Of a stretch of DNA of 64,000 bases, positions 1 through 9,186 are shown piece by piece (the stretch's first letter is position 1; each line of letters begins with the position of its first letter). Source of the stretch: Hymenobacter sp. HSC-4F20. GTDB lineage: Bacteria; Bacteroidota; Bacteroidia; Cytophagales; Hymenobacteraceae. The stretch spans positions 248,001 through 312,000 of the forward strand of contig NZ_JAHZTD010000001.1 of NCBI RefSeq assembly GCF_019599275.1, read 5' to 3'. Under the pieces are notes generated by a model. That model saw nothing but the letters and a program-made list of their open reading frames with translations. It was not told the origin of the DNA and did no database searches. Made by a program: the position numbers and the translations under genes.

Positions 1-298
1 CATTCCTAGAAAGCAGAGGATTCGCTTGAAATGTCCGGGGATGCTGTCAGCAATAAGTCTCCGTTAGGCCGTCACCTGCTGCTTCGCGGTGCGGAATAGC
101 GGTCCGGACCGGTGCGGGCGAGTAGCCCCGGGCAGGGTAGGAGAAAGGCTGCGCGTATTCGGCCCTGGCAAAGCGCAAGGTTTTTAGCGGCTGAAAATCA
201 GGGTTAACCGAGAAGTACAATCCGCCTCGCACTATAAATGAGTATCTTGCGTTGCTGCCGCGTCAACCTTTTTCCTGATCCTATCCGATTTACTTTCT

Positions 299-1396
299 AT
301 GCCGCATTTTTCCCGTTGCGCTGCCCTGCTGCTGGGCGTGGGCCTGAGCGTCGGGGCCCTGGTGCCCGCGCTGGCGCAAACCAAGACGCCGAAATACAGC
401 AACGAGTTTCTCAATATTGGCGTGGGCGGTCGGGCCCTGGGCATGGGCAAGGTGCAAGTGAGCCTGGCCGATGACGCCACGGCCGGCTACTGGAACCCAG
501 CGGGGCTGGCCAGCCAGAAAACCAAGTACGATGCCGCCCTGATGCACTCCGAGCTGTTTTCGGGCATCGTGAAAAACGACTACGCGGCCTTCTCCCTGAA
601 GCTCGACGACAAAAGCGCCATCGGGGCCAGTGTTGTGCGCCTGGGGGTGGATGACATTGCCGATACCCGCGCCCTGGTCAACGAGTACGGCTACATCAAC
701 TACGATAATATCCGCTACTTCTCGGTCGCCGACTACGCCGTGCTGCTTTCTTACGCCCGTCAGCTCGGCAGTATTGAGGGGTTGCAGGTAGGGGCCAACG
801 CCAAAGTTATCTACCGCAATATTGGCTCCTTCGCCAATGCCTGGGGCTTCGGGGTAGATGCCGGCGTGCAGTACCAGCGCAACAACTGGCGCCTGGCTCT
901 GATGGCCCGCGACATTACTACTACCTATAATGCCTGGACCATTCATCCGGAGGAGTTTGAGGGCTCGGCCAACGCCCTGGACCCCCTGCCCAAAAACAGC
1001 ACGGAAATTACCCTGCCGCTCTTTGTGCTGGGCGCCAGCCGCCTCGTGCAGCTGCCCGGCGAGTTCACTGCCCTCGGCGCCCTGGACCTGGAGCTGAGCA
1101 CCGACGGGCAGCGCAACACGCTGCTCTCATCGAAAGCCGTGAGCCTGGACCCCCGGGCCGGCCTGGAGCTGGGCTACAAGCAGCTGGTGTATCTGCGCGG
1201 CGGGGTGGGCAATGCCCAGCAGGTGCAGTCCTTTACCGGCAAGGAGCAGTGGAAGGTGCAACCCAGCCTAGGGGTAGGGCTGGCCCTCAGCGGCCTGCGG
1301 CTGGATATGGCCCTCTCGCGCATGGCCGTCGAGAAGCTGGGGCAACAGTCGCAACCCACGTCCATTATCGTTTCACTGGGCTACGGCTTTAAATAG
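299..1396 (+). CDS. PorV/PorQ-family outer-membrane protein (putative PorV2)
   Basis: A 365-residue protein with an N-terminal signal peptide (about residues 1-26, ending ALAQ) followed by the GVGGRALGMG..LADDATAGYWNPAGL stretch typical of PorV/PorQ-family beta-barrels. Known members such as PorV act in type IX secretion as outer-membrane shuttle or attachment proteins that bring cargo to the PorU sortase. The rest alternates short polar and aromatic strands, as expected of a barrel, and ends in an aromatic residue (LGYGFK). It lies 52 bp upstream of a C25-family sortase on the same strand, so the two probably form a shuttle/sortase pair. The ATG at 299 gives a clean signal peptide. The choice of PorV2 over another paralogue rests on this neighbour. 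Confidence 0.82.
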   Translation: MPHFSRCAALLLGVGLSVGALVPALAQTKTPKYSNEFLNIGVGGRALGMGKVQVSLADDATAGYWNPAGLASQKTKYDAALMHSELFSGIVKNDYAAFSLKLDDKSAIGASVVRLGVDDIADTRALVNEYGYINYDNIRYFSVADYAVLLSYARQLGSIEGLQVGANAKVIYRNIGSFANAWGFGVDAGVQYQRNNWRLALMARDITTTYNAWTIHPEEFEGSANALDPLPKNSTEITLPLFVLGASRLVQLPGEFTALGALDLELSTDGQRNTLLSSKAVSLDPRAGLELGYKQLVYLRGGVGNAQQVQSFTGKEQWKVQPSLGVGLALSGLRLDMALSRMAVEKLGQQSQPTSIIVSLGYGFK

Positions 1397-1448
1397 CCGG
1401 TCCCTGGCCCCGAATCTATCTACCTAGTACGTAGTTAACGTTTTTCGT

Positions 1449-4400
1449 ATGACACAAGCTTACCAGAAGCAATGGTGGCTATCCTTTCTACTTATAGTGC
1501 TTAGCATTGCCACGGGGCGGGCCCAGTCTGGCCCCTACGGCAACGAGTGGATTGTGCCCGGTCAGCAGTACTATAAAGTGAAAGTAGCCCGTGACGGGCT
1601 CTACCGCCTCGACTACCAGTACCTGCAGCGGGCAGGCATTACCGGCGTCAGCCCGCAGCGCCTGCAACTCTGGCGCCGCGGCCGGCAGGTAGCCATTCAC
1701 GTGGGCGGCAACCAGTCGACGCTGGATCAGTCGAGCTTTATTGAGTTTTTTGGGCAGCGTAACGACGGCACCCTCGACCGGGGTATGTTTAAGAATGCCG
1801 ACGATAATCCCCAGCCCTACTACAGCCTCTTTACCGATACAGCCGCCTACTTCCTGACGTGGTCCAGCTCCGCCCAGGGACTGCGCATGGCCCAGACTAA
1901 CCCCGCGCCCACGGCCGCCCCGCATACCCGGCGCCTGCGCCAGCCCCTGCGCGTGTTCACCGACGCCTACAACGTTATCAACGACGAAACCAACGTGTAC
2001 AACTCGTGGTCGGAGCGGGGAGAAAACTTTTTGAGCAATGAATTTGCCGATCAGCCCTTTACCGTGACGTTTGACTCGGTGTGGGCCGTGGCCAGCGGCG
2101 GGCCCGTGCCCCGCGTGACGGTGCAGGTGGTAGGGAAAACCACTGGGGCCCACCGTACGCAGGTGAGCGTAGTAGGGGCCGGGGGCAGCACCCGGGTGCT
2201 GGGCGTGCTCAACTACTCCAACTTCGACTATGCCCGCGGCTCCTACGAACTGCTGGCTTCTGACCGCACGGCCAGCGGCCGAGTGGAGCTGAAAATTGTT
2301 CAGTTGTTGGGTAATACTTCTAACGGGCCCCGCGGCGACCGGGCCCGCGTTGCCTATGCCCGCCTGACCTACCCCCAGAGCAGCCGCTGGCCTCAGCGCC
2401 AAACCCAGTTGTTTTTCGCCAGCGACTCTACCCTGACCGGGCCGGCGTACTACCTACTGGATTCTATTCCGGCTACCGTGCGCGGCTACGACATTACCGA
2501 CCCCTACGCCGTGCAGCGCGTGGAGGGCCGGGCTGGCACCAGCGCCAGCCAGCGGGGCTTTGTATTTGCCGATGCCACTACCCGCACGCGCATCCTGCTG
2601 CTGGCCGATGCTGACCGGGCCCTGGTGCCCGGTGCTCCGCAGCGCGTCTACTTCCGCCCAATTTCGCCAGCAGCGCACAACTTCATCATTGTGACCAGCC
2701 GGGTACTTATGCACCAAGCTGGCAACTCGGCTAACCCAGTGCGCGACTACGCCACCTACCGGGCCAGCACCGGCTGGGATACGCTGGTGGTCACCTCGGA
2801 GCTACTGTACGATCAATTTCACTATGGAGAACGGTCGTCGCTGGCCGTACGGCAGTTTGCCCAGTGGATGCTGGCCGGTAGCTCCCGGCCCAAGTCACTG
2901 CTGCTGCTGGGCAAAGGCATTGGGGTTAGTGAGTTTTGCGGGGTTTCTTTCCGTAAAGACCCCGAAAATTACCGCGACTGTCTGGGCTACACGGGTAGCT
3001 CGGCAGTAGTGCGCAACCTGGTACCCGCCAGTACCCGCGGTATCTCCGACATTTTCTTCACGGCTGATTGGCAGAACAACGATTACCGGCCGCGCATGAT
3101 TACCGGCCGTATTGCGGCTCAAACCCCTCAGCACGTTCTCAACTACCTCAACAAGCTTAAGGAACACGAGGCGCTAGGCTACGCACCTTGGCGGCGGAAC
3201 GTGCTGCACATGGTAGGTAGCCTGCAACCCTACGAAGCCCCGGCTTTCGAAGCGTACGTTGACAAGTACGCCACCTATGTGCGCCGGCCCCCGTTTGCCG
3301 GCACGGTGGTAAAAACCTACCGCCGGGCCGACTACCCGGGCAATATTCCCGGGGCGACCCCGCCGCTGAACCTGGCGGCCGACTTCAATGCCGGCCTCTC
3401 CTTTATTTCGTATTTCGGCCACGGCGGACCCCAAACCCTGGCCTGGCAGGTTGCCAAAATCAACGACGCGGCCAACGGCTTTGCCAACCAGGGTAAGTAT
3501 CCGGTGTGGTACATCAGCGGCTGCTCGGCTGGCAATGCGTTTACCTCGTACGGCTCGTTTGGCGAAGACTATATGCTAGCCGAAAACAAAGGGGTAGTGG
3601 GTTTCCTCAGCGAGTCAGATCTGGGCTTCGACCCCGACCTGGACGCCCTGCACACCGAAATAGTGAAAATGCTGTTCTCTGACCCTACCTGGTACGGCAA
3701 GCCCGTGGCGGAGGTGCAGCAGGAGGCTGTGCGGCGCCTGCAAACCAACACGAGTCCCTCCAGCATCACGTCCCTGATGAACACCATCTGGCAGGGCGAC
3801 CCCGCCCTGAAGCTGTTCTCGCCCCTCAAGCCCGATTTCCAGACGGCCAACAGCCAAGTGCAGCTTTCCCCCTCGGTGGTACCCATTACAGCGACCAGCT
3901 TCGAGTTGAAAGTAACCGTGAACAACCCCGGCCGCAGCCAGGCCGGTAGCCCCCTTGATATTCGCGTAACGCGCAGCTACACCAACGGCCGGCCCAACGA
4001 GGTACTGCTATTCAACGACCTGCGCCAGGCCCGCCACGATACTACCTACACGCTTACCATTACGAACCCTAGTGTAGGTAACATTGCGGGTCTGAACACC
4101 TTCCTGGTGGAAGTGGACCCGGCCAATAAGATTGACGAGCTGGACGAAACCAACAACCAGGCTACCTTAACCTACACGTTCCTGACGGGCGGTGTCACGA
4201 CCCTGAGCCCTCCAGAATTCGGCATTGTGGGCAGCACGGCGGTGCGCCTGGTAGGGCAGAGCAACACGGCTACCACCCTGAGCCGCGAGTACGACATGGA
4301 GCTGGACACGGTGCAGACCTTCAACAGCGGCCAGCTGAAAACCAAGCGCGTGGCCGCCGTAATGGTGCCCGAGTGGAGCGAAACGCTACCCACCTTCGCC

Positions 4401-6002
4401 GGGCGCGACAGTGTGGTGTGGTACTGGCGCCTGCGCCTGCACGCACCCCAGCCCGGCGAAAATGCCGACTGGGCTGTCAGCTCCTTCCGCGTGATTAGCG
4501 GCCGCAGCGGCGGCTGGTCGCAGAGCCACCCCGGCCAGTTCCGCCGCGACGAGCGAACCGGCATTGAGGTGGCCGTACCCGGCGGGCAGTGGAGCTTTGC
4601 GGCCGGCACCAAGGAAGCTACCGTTACCTCTACCCGCATTGGTCCGGCCCGGGAGTGGCAAACCCTCTACCACACCATCCGGACCAGCCCCACGGGTAAC
4701 TATACGCTACGCCTGCTGGGCATTGACACGCTGGGCGTGGTAACGGTGCTAAACCCCAACGTCACCAACCGCGCGCAGGCCCTGGCTGGCGTTTCGGCCC
4801 GGCAATACCCCTACTTGCAACTGCAGGCGGTGCTGCGCGAAACTGGCTCGGGGGCGGCCCCGCAGCTGGAGCAGTGGCTGGTAACCTACCAGGGCATTCC
4901 GGAAGGGGTAGTGCGGCGGGACGCGGTGCTGGCCTCGGCCCCCACGGCCTACGACGCGGCCACGCTGGCCCAGCAGGCCCGCACCGGCACGCTCACCATT
5001 CCGGTCAGCTTCCAGAACGTAGCCGACTTCGACTTCACCGATCCGCTGGTGGCCTACATTCTGGTGCGCGACAATAATAACCGCACGGTGCAGAAAAACG
5101 TGGTGTTCCGGGGCAACCCGCTGCTGGCCCATTCCCAGCGCACCTACGAGGTAAAGCTGAATATTGTGGGCCTGAGTGGTACGCTCAGCGGCCAGGTAGT
5201 GATGAACCCCCGCCGCCAGCCCGAGCAGTACTACTTCAACAATGAGCTGGCGTTGCCGTCCTTTGAAGTGGAAAACCGCGACACGCCCCCGGTGCTGGAT
5301 GTGGCCTTCGATGGCCGCCACCTGCTCAACGGCGACATTGTGTCCACCCAGCCCATCATCAGCATTCAGCTTCGCGACGCCGACCGCCTGCGGCCCCTGA
5401 AGGACCGCTCGGCCTTTATCGTGACCATGACCCGGCCCGGGGCTACGGCCTCGGTGCCCGTAAACCTGAATGCCGCCGGTATCACCTTCGTGGCCGACTC
5501 GGCCCAGGGTACGGCCCGTCTGGAGTATCAGCCGGGCAAGACCACTCCGCTGCCTGATGGCGTGTACACGCTGGAAGTGCAGGGCCGCGACGGCTCGGGC
5601 AACCTGGCCGCCTCCGAGCCCTACCGCATTACCTTCGAGGTAATCAGCAGCTCGTCCATCACCAATGTGTTTCCCTATCCTAACCCAGTTACCAGCAAAA
5701 CGAAATTTGTGTTCACGCTCACGGGTGCTACGGTGCCGCGCAACATGAAAATTCAGATTGTGAGCCTGACCGGGCGGGTAGTCAAGGAAATCATGATGGC
5801 CGACCTGGGGCCCCTGCGCATCGGCAACAACATCTCGGAGTACGCCTGGGATGGTACCGATGACTACGGCGACCGGCTGGCCAACGGCACCTACCTCTAC
5901 CGGGTGGTGCTGGACGACGCCGGCGGCGAGTTCAAACACCGCGAAACCGGCGCCGACAAAGCCTTCAAGAAAGGCTGGGGCAAGCTGGTGCTGCTGCGCT
6001 AG
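1449..6002 (+). CDS. Type IX secretion C25-family sortase-like protein (putative PorU2)
   Basis: A 1517-residue exported protein with a signal peptide (about 1-25, ending GRAQ). A gingipain-like C25 domain spans roughly residues 420-800: the candidate catalytic His658 is in FGHGG and Cys692 in SGCSAGNAF, both contexts typical of the family. A CARDB-like Ig domain follows (about 800-910). The C-terminus has an NxFPYPNP motif followed by a FlgD-like fold (..WDGTDDYGDRLANGTYLYR..). Family members cleave the C-terminal sorting signal of type IX cargo and attach the cargo to the cell surface. At this length it is larger than classical PorU, and its pairing with a PorV-like gene suggests the PorU2 branch. 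A good candidate client in this window is the giant protein at 21595-26706. Confidence 0.82.
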   Translation: MTQAYQKQWWLSFLLIVLSIATGRAQSGPYGNEWIVPGQQYYKVKVARDGLYRLDYQYLQRAGITGVSPQRLQLWRRGRQVAIHVGGNQSTLDQSSFIEFFGQRNDGTLDRGMFKNADDNPQPYYSLFTDTAAYFLTWSSSAQGLRMAQTNPAPTAAPHTRRLRQPLRVFTDAYNVINDETNVYNSWSERGENFLSNEFADQPFTVTFDSVWAVASGGPVPRVTVQVVGKTTGAHRTQVSVVGAGGSTRVLGVLNYSNFDYARGSYELLASDRTASGRVELKIVQLLGNTSNGPRGDRARVAYARLTYPQSSRWPQRQTQLFFASDSTLTGPAYYLLDSIPATVRGYDITDPYAVQRVEGRAGTSASQRGFVFADATTRTRILLLADADRALVPGAPQRVYFRPISPAAHNFIIVTSRVLMHQAGNSANPVRDYATYRASTGWDTLVVTSELLYDQFHYGERSSLAVRQFAQWMLAGSSRPKSLLLLGKGIGVSEFCGVSFRKDPENYRDCLGYTGSSAVVRNLVPASTRGISDIFFTADWQNNDYRPRMITGRIAAQTPQHVLNYLNKLKEHEALGYAPWRRNVLHMVGSLQPYEAPAFEAYVDKYATYVRRPPFAGTVVKTYRRADYPGNIPGATPPLNLAADFNAGLSFISYFGHGGPQTLAWQVAKINDAANGFANQGKYPVWYISGCSAGNAFTSYGSFGEDYMLAENKGVVGFLSESDLGFDPDLDALHTEIVKMLFSDPTWYGKPVAEVQQEAVRRLQTNTSPSSITSLMNTIWQGDPALKLFSPLKPDFQTANSQVQLSPSVVPITATSFELKVTVNNPGRSQAGSPLDIRVTRSYTNGRPNEVLLFNDLRQARHDTTYTLTITNPSVGNIAGLNTFLVEVDPANKIDELDETNNQATLTYTFLTGGVTTLSPPEFGIVGSTAVRLVGQSNTATTLSREYDMELDTVQTFNSGQLKTKRVAAVMVPEWSETLPTFAGRDSVVWYWRLRLHAPQPGENADWAVSSFRVISGRSGGWSQSHPGQFRRDERTGIEVAVPGGQWSFAAGTKEATVTSTRIGPAREWQTLYHTIRTSPTGNYTLRLLGIDTLGVVTVLNPNVTNRAQALAGVSARQYPYLQLQAVLRETGSGAAPQLEQWLVTYQGIPEGVVRRDAVLASAPTAYDAATLAQQARTGTLTIPVSFQNVADFDFTDPLVAYILVRDNNNRTVQKNVVFRGNPLLAHSQRTYEVKLNIVGLSGTLSGQVVMNPRRQPEQYYFNNELALPSFEVENRDTPPVLDVAFDGRHLLNGDIVSTQPIISIQLRDADRLRPLKDRSAFIVTMTRPGATASVPVNLNAAGITFVADSAQGTARLEYQPGKTTPLPDGVYTLEVQGRDGSGNLAASEPYRITFEVISSSSITNVFPYPNPVTSKTKFVFTLTGATVPRNMKIQIVSLTGRVVKEIMMADLGPLRIGNNISEYAWDGTDDYGDRLANGTYLYRVVLDDAGGEFKHRETGADKAFKKGWGKLVLLR

Positions 6003-6081
6003 ATGGGGAGCTGGTGAAGTGGTGAAACAGAGAGTTGCCGTTCTGTTAAGAGTGGCAACTTCCTACCGAAAAGCCCTATAG

Positions 6082-6113
6082 AAAAGCCCCGGCAGATTTC
6101 TGCCGGGGCTTTT
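6082..6113. terminator. Bidirectional hairpin terminator between porU2-like gene and folA
   Basis: A perfect 15-bp inverted repeat (arms 6082-6096 and 6099-6113, 2-nt loop) with A-run and T-run at the two ends. It lies between convergent genes, so it can end transcription from both sides. Confidence 0.85.
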
Positions 6114-6194
6114 CGCTTCTTGTTTCCGATACGTACTGGCGCTGGGCAGTCAGGTTTACCCGCCCGTCAAACTCATCAGTTCACCAACTCACCG

Positions 6195-6683
6195 CTAACG
6201 CCGGCGCCGGAGCGTGACGAAGCTAAAGGCGTAGGCGTGCTTTTCGTCGGGCTCGTGCCGCTCGCGGGTTTCCTCGCGCCACTCGGCCGGGTTCAGCTCC
6301 GGGAAGGTCACGTCGCCCTCGAAGGCGTGATGCACTTCGGTCAGGTACACGACATCGGCGGCGGGCAGGGCCTGGCGGTAGATTTCCCCGCCTCCAATCA
6401 CAAATACTTCCTCGTCGAAGGTGCGGGCCAGCTCCAGGGCCTGAGGTACGGCGTAGGCGGTTTCGCAGCCCTCGGCCCGCCACTCCGGCTGGCGGGTTAC
6501 GATGATGTTGGTGCGACCCGGTAGGGGCCGGCCGATGCTCTCGAAGGTGCGACGCCCCATCACAACCGGATGGCCCTGGGTGAGCTGCTTGAAGTGTTTC
6601 AGATCCAGTGGCAGGTGCCAGGGCAATTGGTTTTCGCCCCCGATTACGCCGTTATCGGCCACGGCTACAACAAGTGCGGTCAT
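6195..6683 (-). CDS. folA: Dihydrofolate reductase
   Basis: 162 residues, the usual length for bacterial DHFR. The enzyme reduces dihydrofolate to tetrahydrofolate with NADPH in the cytoplasm. The N-terminus MTALVVAVADNGVIGGENQLPWHLPLDLKHF carries the substrate-binding Trp-His and Asp region. It is followed by the cofactor motif VMGRRTFESIGRPLPGRTNIIVTR and the glycine-rich VIGGGEIYRQALP. The ATG at 6683 is the only sensible start. It is transcribed in the same direction as fmt upstream but separated from it by the hairpin repeat at 6709-6856, so co-transcription is uncertain. Confidence 0.96.
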   Translation of the reverse strand: MTALVVAVADNGVIGGENQLPWHLPLDLKHFKQLTQGHPVVMGRRTFESIGRPLPGRTNIIVTRQPEWRAEGCETAYAVPQALELARTFDEEVFVIGGGEIYRQALPAADVVYLTEVHHAFEGDVTFPELNPAEWREETRERHEPDEKHAYAFSFVTLRRRR

Positions 6684-6708
6684 AGAAAAAAGGTAGGTAG
6701 GTCAGTAG

Positions 6709-6856
6709 AAAACACAGCGCAGCCTGGGCAACGAGGGCCAGCAACAGTTTGTGCGGTATTCTTAATAAAGTAAAAAACACCGCACAAGCCACGCGCAACG
6801 AAATCGGCAACGTAGGTTGTGCGGTTTTTTCTAATACTTGAAAAAACCGCACAACC
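6709..6856. repeat. Imperfect tandem repeat made of two TTGTGCGGT...ACCGCACAA hairpins plus a decayed third unit
   Basis: Two palindromic units lie about 30 bp apart: arms 6748-6757/6779-6787 and 6815-6831/6840-6856. The second has a perfect 17-bp stem and 8-nt loop. Read on the minus strand the units, including spacers containing CGTTGC, repeat about every 62-65 bp, and a third degraded start (GCTGCGCTGTGTTTTC) lies at about 6709-6725. The units sit directly downstream of fmt and upstream of folA, so they may act as fmt terminators or as REP-like processing sites. The stems have G-C bases and A-T tops with no trailing T-run, unlike normal intrinsic terminators. Confidence 0.7.
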
Positions 6857-6864
6857 CACAGGGT

Positions 6865-7809
6865 TCACCCTAAGGTTGCTGCGTTGAACCCCCGGAGGAA
6901 CTCTGCCACCGGCAGGCGCTTTTTGCCTTCTAGCTGCACGTCCAGCAAATCAAGCAGGCCATTGCCGGTTTGCACGCGTAGGTAGTGGCGGCCGTCGGTA
7001 AACCAGCGCCCGGGCGTGCTGGCGTCGGGGCCACTAGCCTCCTCGTCGTCGAGCGGCTGGGCTTTAAAAACCTTGAGCGTGCGGCCATCGGGAAGCTGGG
7101 TAAACGCCGTGGGTACGGGCGAGAGGCCCCGCACCAGATTGGCCAGCGCCGGCGCCGACTGTTGGAAGTCCAGGCGGCCGGTTTCCTTGTGCAGCTTAGG
7201 GGCCGGCCGCAGCTCGGGCAGCTCCGGCTGGGGCGTACTGGGGGCCGTGCCGGCCGCAATGGCCTGCACCGAGCGCAACGCCAGCCCGGCGCCGGCCGCT
7301 TTCAGCTTTTCGTACAGGGAGCCGAAGTCGTCCTCGGGGGCAATGTCCACGGCGTCTTGGTAAATTAAGTTGCCCGTATCGATTTCGTGGCGCAGGAAAA
7401 AGCTGGTTACGCCCGTGCGCGTATCCCCGTAAATCAGGGCCCAGTTGATGGGAGCCGCCCCGCGGTACTGGGGTAGCAGGGAGGCGTGAATGTTGATGGA
7501 GCCCAGCCGCGGCATGTTCCAGACGGCCTCGGGCAGCATGCGGAACGCTACTACTACCTGCAAGTCGGCCGCGTAGCTGCGCAACTCCTGCTGAAACTCC
7601 GGGGCTTTGAGGTTAGTCGGCTGCAGGACGGGCACTTGGTGCTGCTGGGCGGACTGCTTTACGGCCGAAGCCTGCAGCTGGCGGCCGCGGCCGGCGGGTT
7701 TATCAGGAGCCGTAACCACTGCTACCACCTGGCAGCCCGGCCAGGTTAGCAAGGTCTCCAGGGTAGGCACCGCAAACTCGGGGGTACCCATGAAAATAAT
7801 ACGCAGCAT
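6865..7809 (-). CDS. fmt: Methionyl-tRNA formyltransferase
   Basis: 314 residues when started at the ATG at 7809, which gives the canonical N-terminus MLRIIFMGTPEFAVPTLE. An upstream in-frame start at 7854 would add 15 residues encoded by a GAATGA-rich repeat and is unlikely. The enzyme formylates Met-tRNAfMet with 10-formyl-THF, so it uses the folate pool that the neighbouring folA maintains. Visible motifs are INIHASLLPQYRGAAPI (catalytic Asn-x-His), RHEIDTG (catalytic Asp) and a C-terminal OB-like domain (about 210-310). Confidence 0.96.
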   Translation of the reverse strand: MLRIIFMGTPEFAVPTLETLLTWPGCQVVAVVTAPDKPAGRGRQLQASAVKQSAQQHQVPVLQPTNLKAPEFQQELRSYAADLQVVVAFRMLPEAVWNMPRLGSINIHASLLPQYRGAAPINWALIYGDTRTGVTSFFLRHEIDTGNLIYQDAVDIAPEDDFGSLYEKLKAAGAGLALRSVQAIAAGTAPSTPQPELPELRPAPKLHKETGRLDFQQSAPALANLVRGLSPVPTAFTQLPDGRTLKVFKAQPLDDEEASGPDASTPGRWFTDGRHYLRVQTGNGLLDLLDVQLEGKKRLPVAEFLRGFNAATLG

Positions 7810-7890
7810 GTTAGTCAGTGAATGAATGATTGAATGAGTAGGTGAGTGAAGCAAGGAAGCGGCCTAAAACTACTGCACTCAATTCCTCAT

Positions 7891-9171
7891 TCACTTAAAA
7901 TCGGGGTAGAGCAGGTACTTCTTGCGCAGCGCCTTATACTGGCCCAGTGCCGGCTCCCAGGACTGGCGGATTTCTTGTTCGGTTTTGCCGGCCACAATTT
8001 GTTGGCGCAGAGCGGCCGTGCCAGCCAGGCGCTCGAAGCCTTTGTTAAAAAAGGTAGCCTTGTCGGAGCTTTGCCGGTAGAAATCCAGCAGGTACTTCAG
8101 GGTAAAACCGACCTCGTTGCCCGTCTGGCGCAGATCCTCCCCGTAGCAGAGCTTACCGTTCTGGGGCGGGGAGGTAGAGCCGGGGTTGGGGGTAGGCGTG
8201 AAGCGGAAAGGCCGGGTGTTGGGCTGGGTAGGCGCGCCAATCACCTCGAAGGGCATGGCCGTGCCCCGGCCCACGCTCACGTCGGTGCCCTCAAACAGGC
8301 ATAGGCTGGGGTAGAGGGCTACCGAATGCGGAGTGGGCAGGTTGGGCGAGGGGCGTACGGGTAGCTCGTAGCGGGTATCGTGGGTGTAGCCCTGCATAGG
8401 CACCACCGTCAGGCGGCACTGCCGCTTGCCTTCCAGCCACTGCTCCCCGTTAATCATCCGGGCCAGCTCGCCCACCGTCAGGCCGTGCACTATCGGAATG
8501 GGATGCATACCCACGAAGGTTTTAAACTGGGGCTCCAGCACCGGGCCATCCACGTACCAGCCGTTGGGGTTGGGGCGGTCCAGAATAATTACCTCCTTGT
8601 TTTGCTCCGCCGCCGCTTCCATTACGTAGTGCATGGTGCTAATGAACGTATAGAAGCGCGTGCCCACATCTTGAATGTCAAACACCAGCACATCCACATT
8701 GCGCAGCATTTCCGGCGTGGGCTTTTTGGTAGCCCCGTACAGGCTTAGGGCGGGCAGGCCGCTGCGGGCGTCCTTGCCGTCTTTGATGGTCGCCCCGTCG
8801 GCGGCCTCGCCGCGGAAGCCGTGCTCCGGCCCGAAAATCGCCTGCACGTTCACGCCCCGGGCCAGCAGCGTATCCACCAGAAACGCCCGCCCCACCTTGG
8901 CCGACTGGTTGACCACCACGCCTACCCGCTTGCCCTGGAGCAGGGGCAGGTACCGGCCGAACTGCTCCGCGCCTACGCGCAGCGGCTCGGCGGCCGGCAG
9001 GATCACCTGGGGCGGTGAGGCCACGGTTTGCCGCAGCGGCGCCGTTGGGGTAGCAGCGGTAGGAGCAGAACGAGCAGCCGGGTCAGTGGCCGGGGCCGAT
9101 TGGGGCGGCCGGGTGCAGTCGGTGAGCAGAAGCGAGAAGCCTAGCAGGCTCGCGGACAAGGAGGAAGGCAT
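7891..9171 (-). CDS. DUF1343 protein, probable exo-beta-N-acetylmuramidase NamZ (GH171), exported
   Basis: 426 residues with a hydrophobic N-terminus ending in LLLTDC, possibly a lipoprotein signal although Asp before Cys is unusual, then a Pro/Ala/Thr linker to about residue 60. The catalytic region contains GKRVGVVVNQSA, IFGPEHGFRGEAADG, DVLVFDIQDVGTRFYTF, ILDRPNPNG and FEGTDVSVGRGT, the signature blocks of DUF1343. Characterised NamZ enzymes release MurNAc from the non-reducing ends of peptidoglycan fragments, so the role is probably wall turnover or recovery. It is divergent from the ABC permease gene with only 15 bp between the two start codons. Confidence 0.9.
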   Translation of the reverse strand: MPSSLSASLLGFSLLLTDCTRPPQSAPATDPAARSAPTAATPTAPLRQTVASPPQVILPAAEPLRVGAEQFGRYLPLLQGKRVGVVVNQSAKVGRAFLVDTLLARGVNVQAIFGPEHGFRGEAADGATIKDGKDARSGLPALSLYGATKKPTPEMLRNVDVLVFDIQDVGTRFYTFISTMHYVMEAAAEQNKEVIILDRPNPNGWYVDGPVLEPQFKTFVGMHPIPIVHGLTVGELARMINGEQWLEGKRQCRLTVVPMQGYTHDTRYELPVRPSPNLPTPHSVALYPSLCLFEGTDVSVGRGTAMPFEVIGAPTQPNTRPFRFTPTPNPGSTSPPQNGKLCYGEDLRQTGNEVGFTLKYLLDFYRQSSDKATFFNKGFERLAGTAALRQQIVAGKTEQEIRQSWEPALGQYKALRKKYLLYPDFK

Positions 9172-9186
9172 AGGCGGGGCGGGGAA

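Noticed and set aside
1..298. Minus-strand ATG at 3 and a 61-codon open frame at 47-232
   Set aside because: The ATG would start a gene almost wholly outside the window. The 61-codon frame has no signal, domain or good start. The region shows nothing I can support.
4749..5939. 396-codon minus-strand frame opposite porU2
   Set aside because: Composition (His, Val, Gly, Gln-rich without hydrophobic core pattern) is typical of an antisense frame in G+C-rich coding DNA, and the plus strand is clearly coding.
6680..6868. Small ORF with repeated CAVF motifs between fmt and folA
   Set aside because: The repeated residues follow from the tandem hairpin repeat. No start context or conservation argument supports translation.
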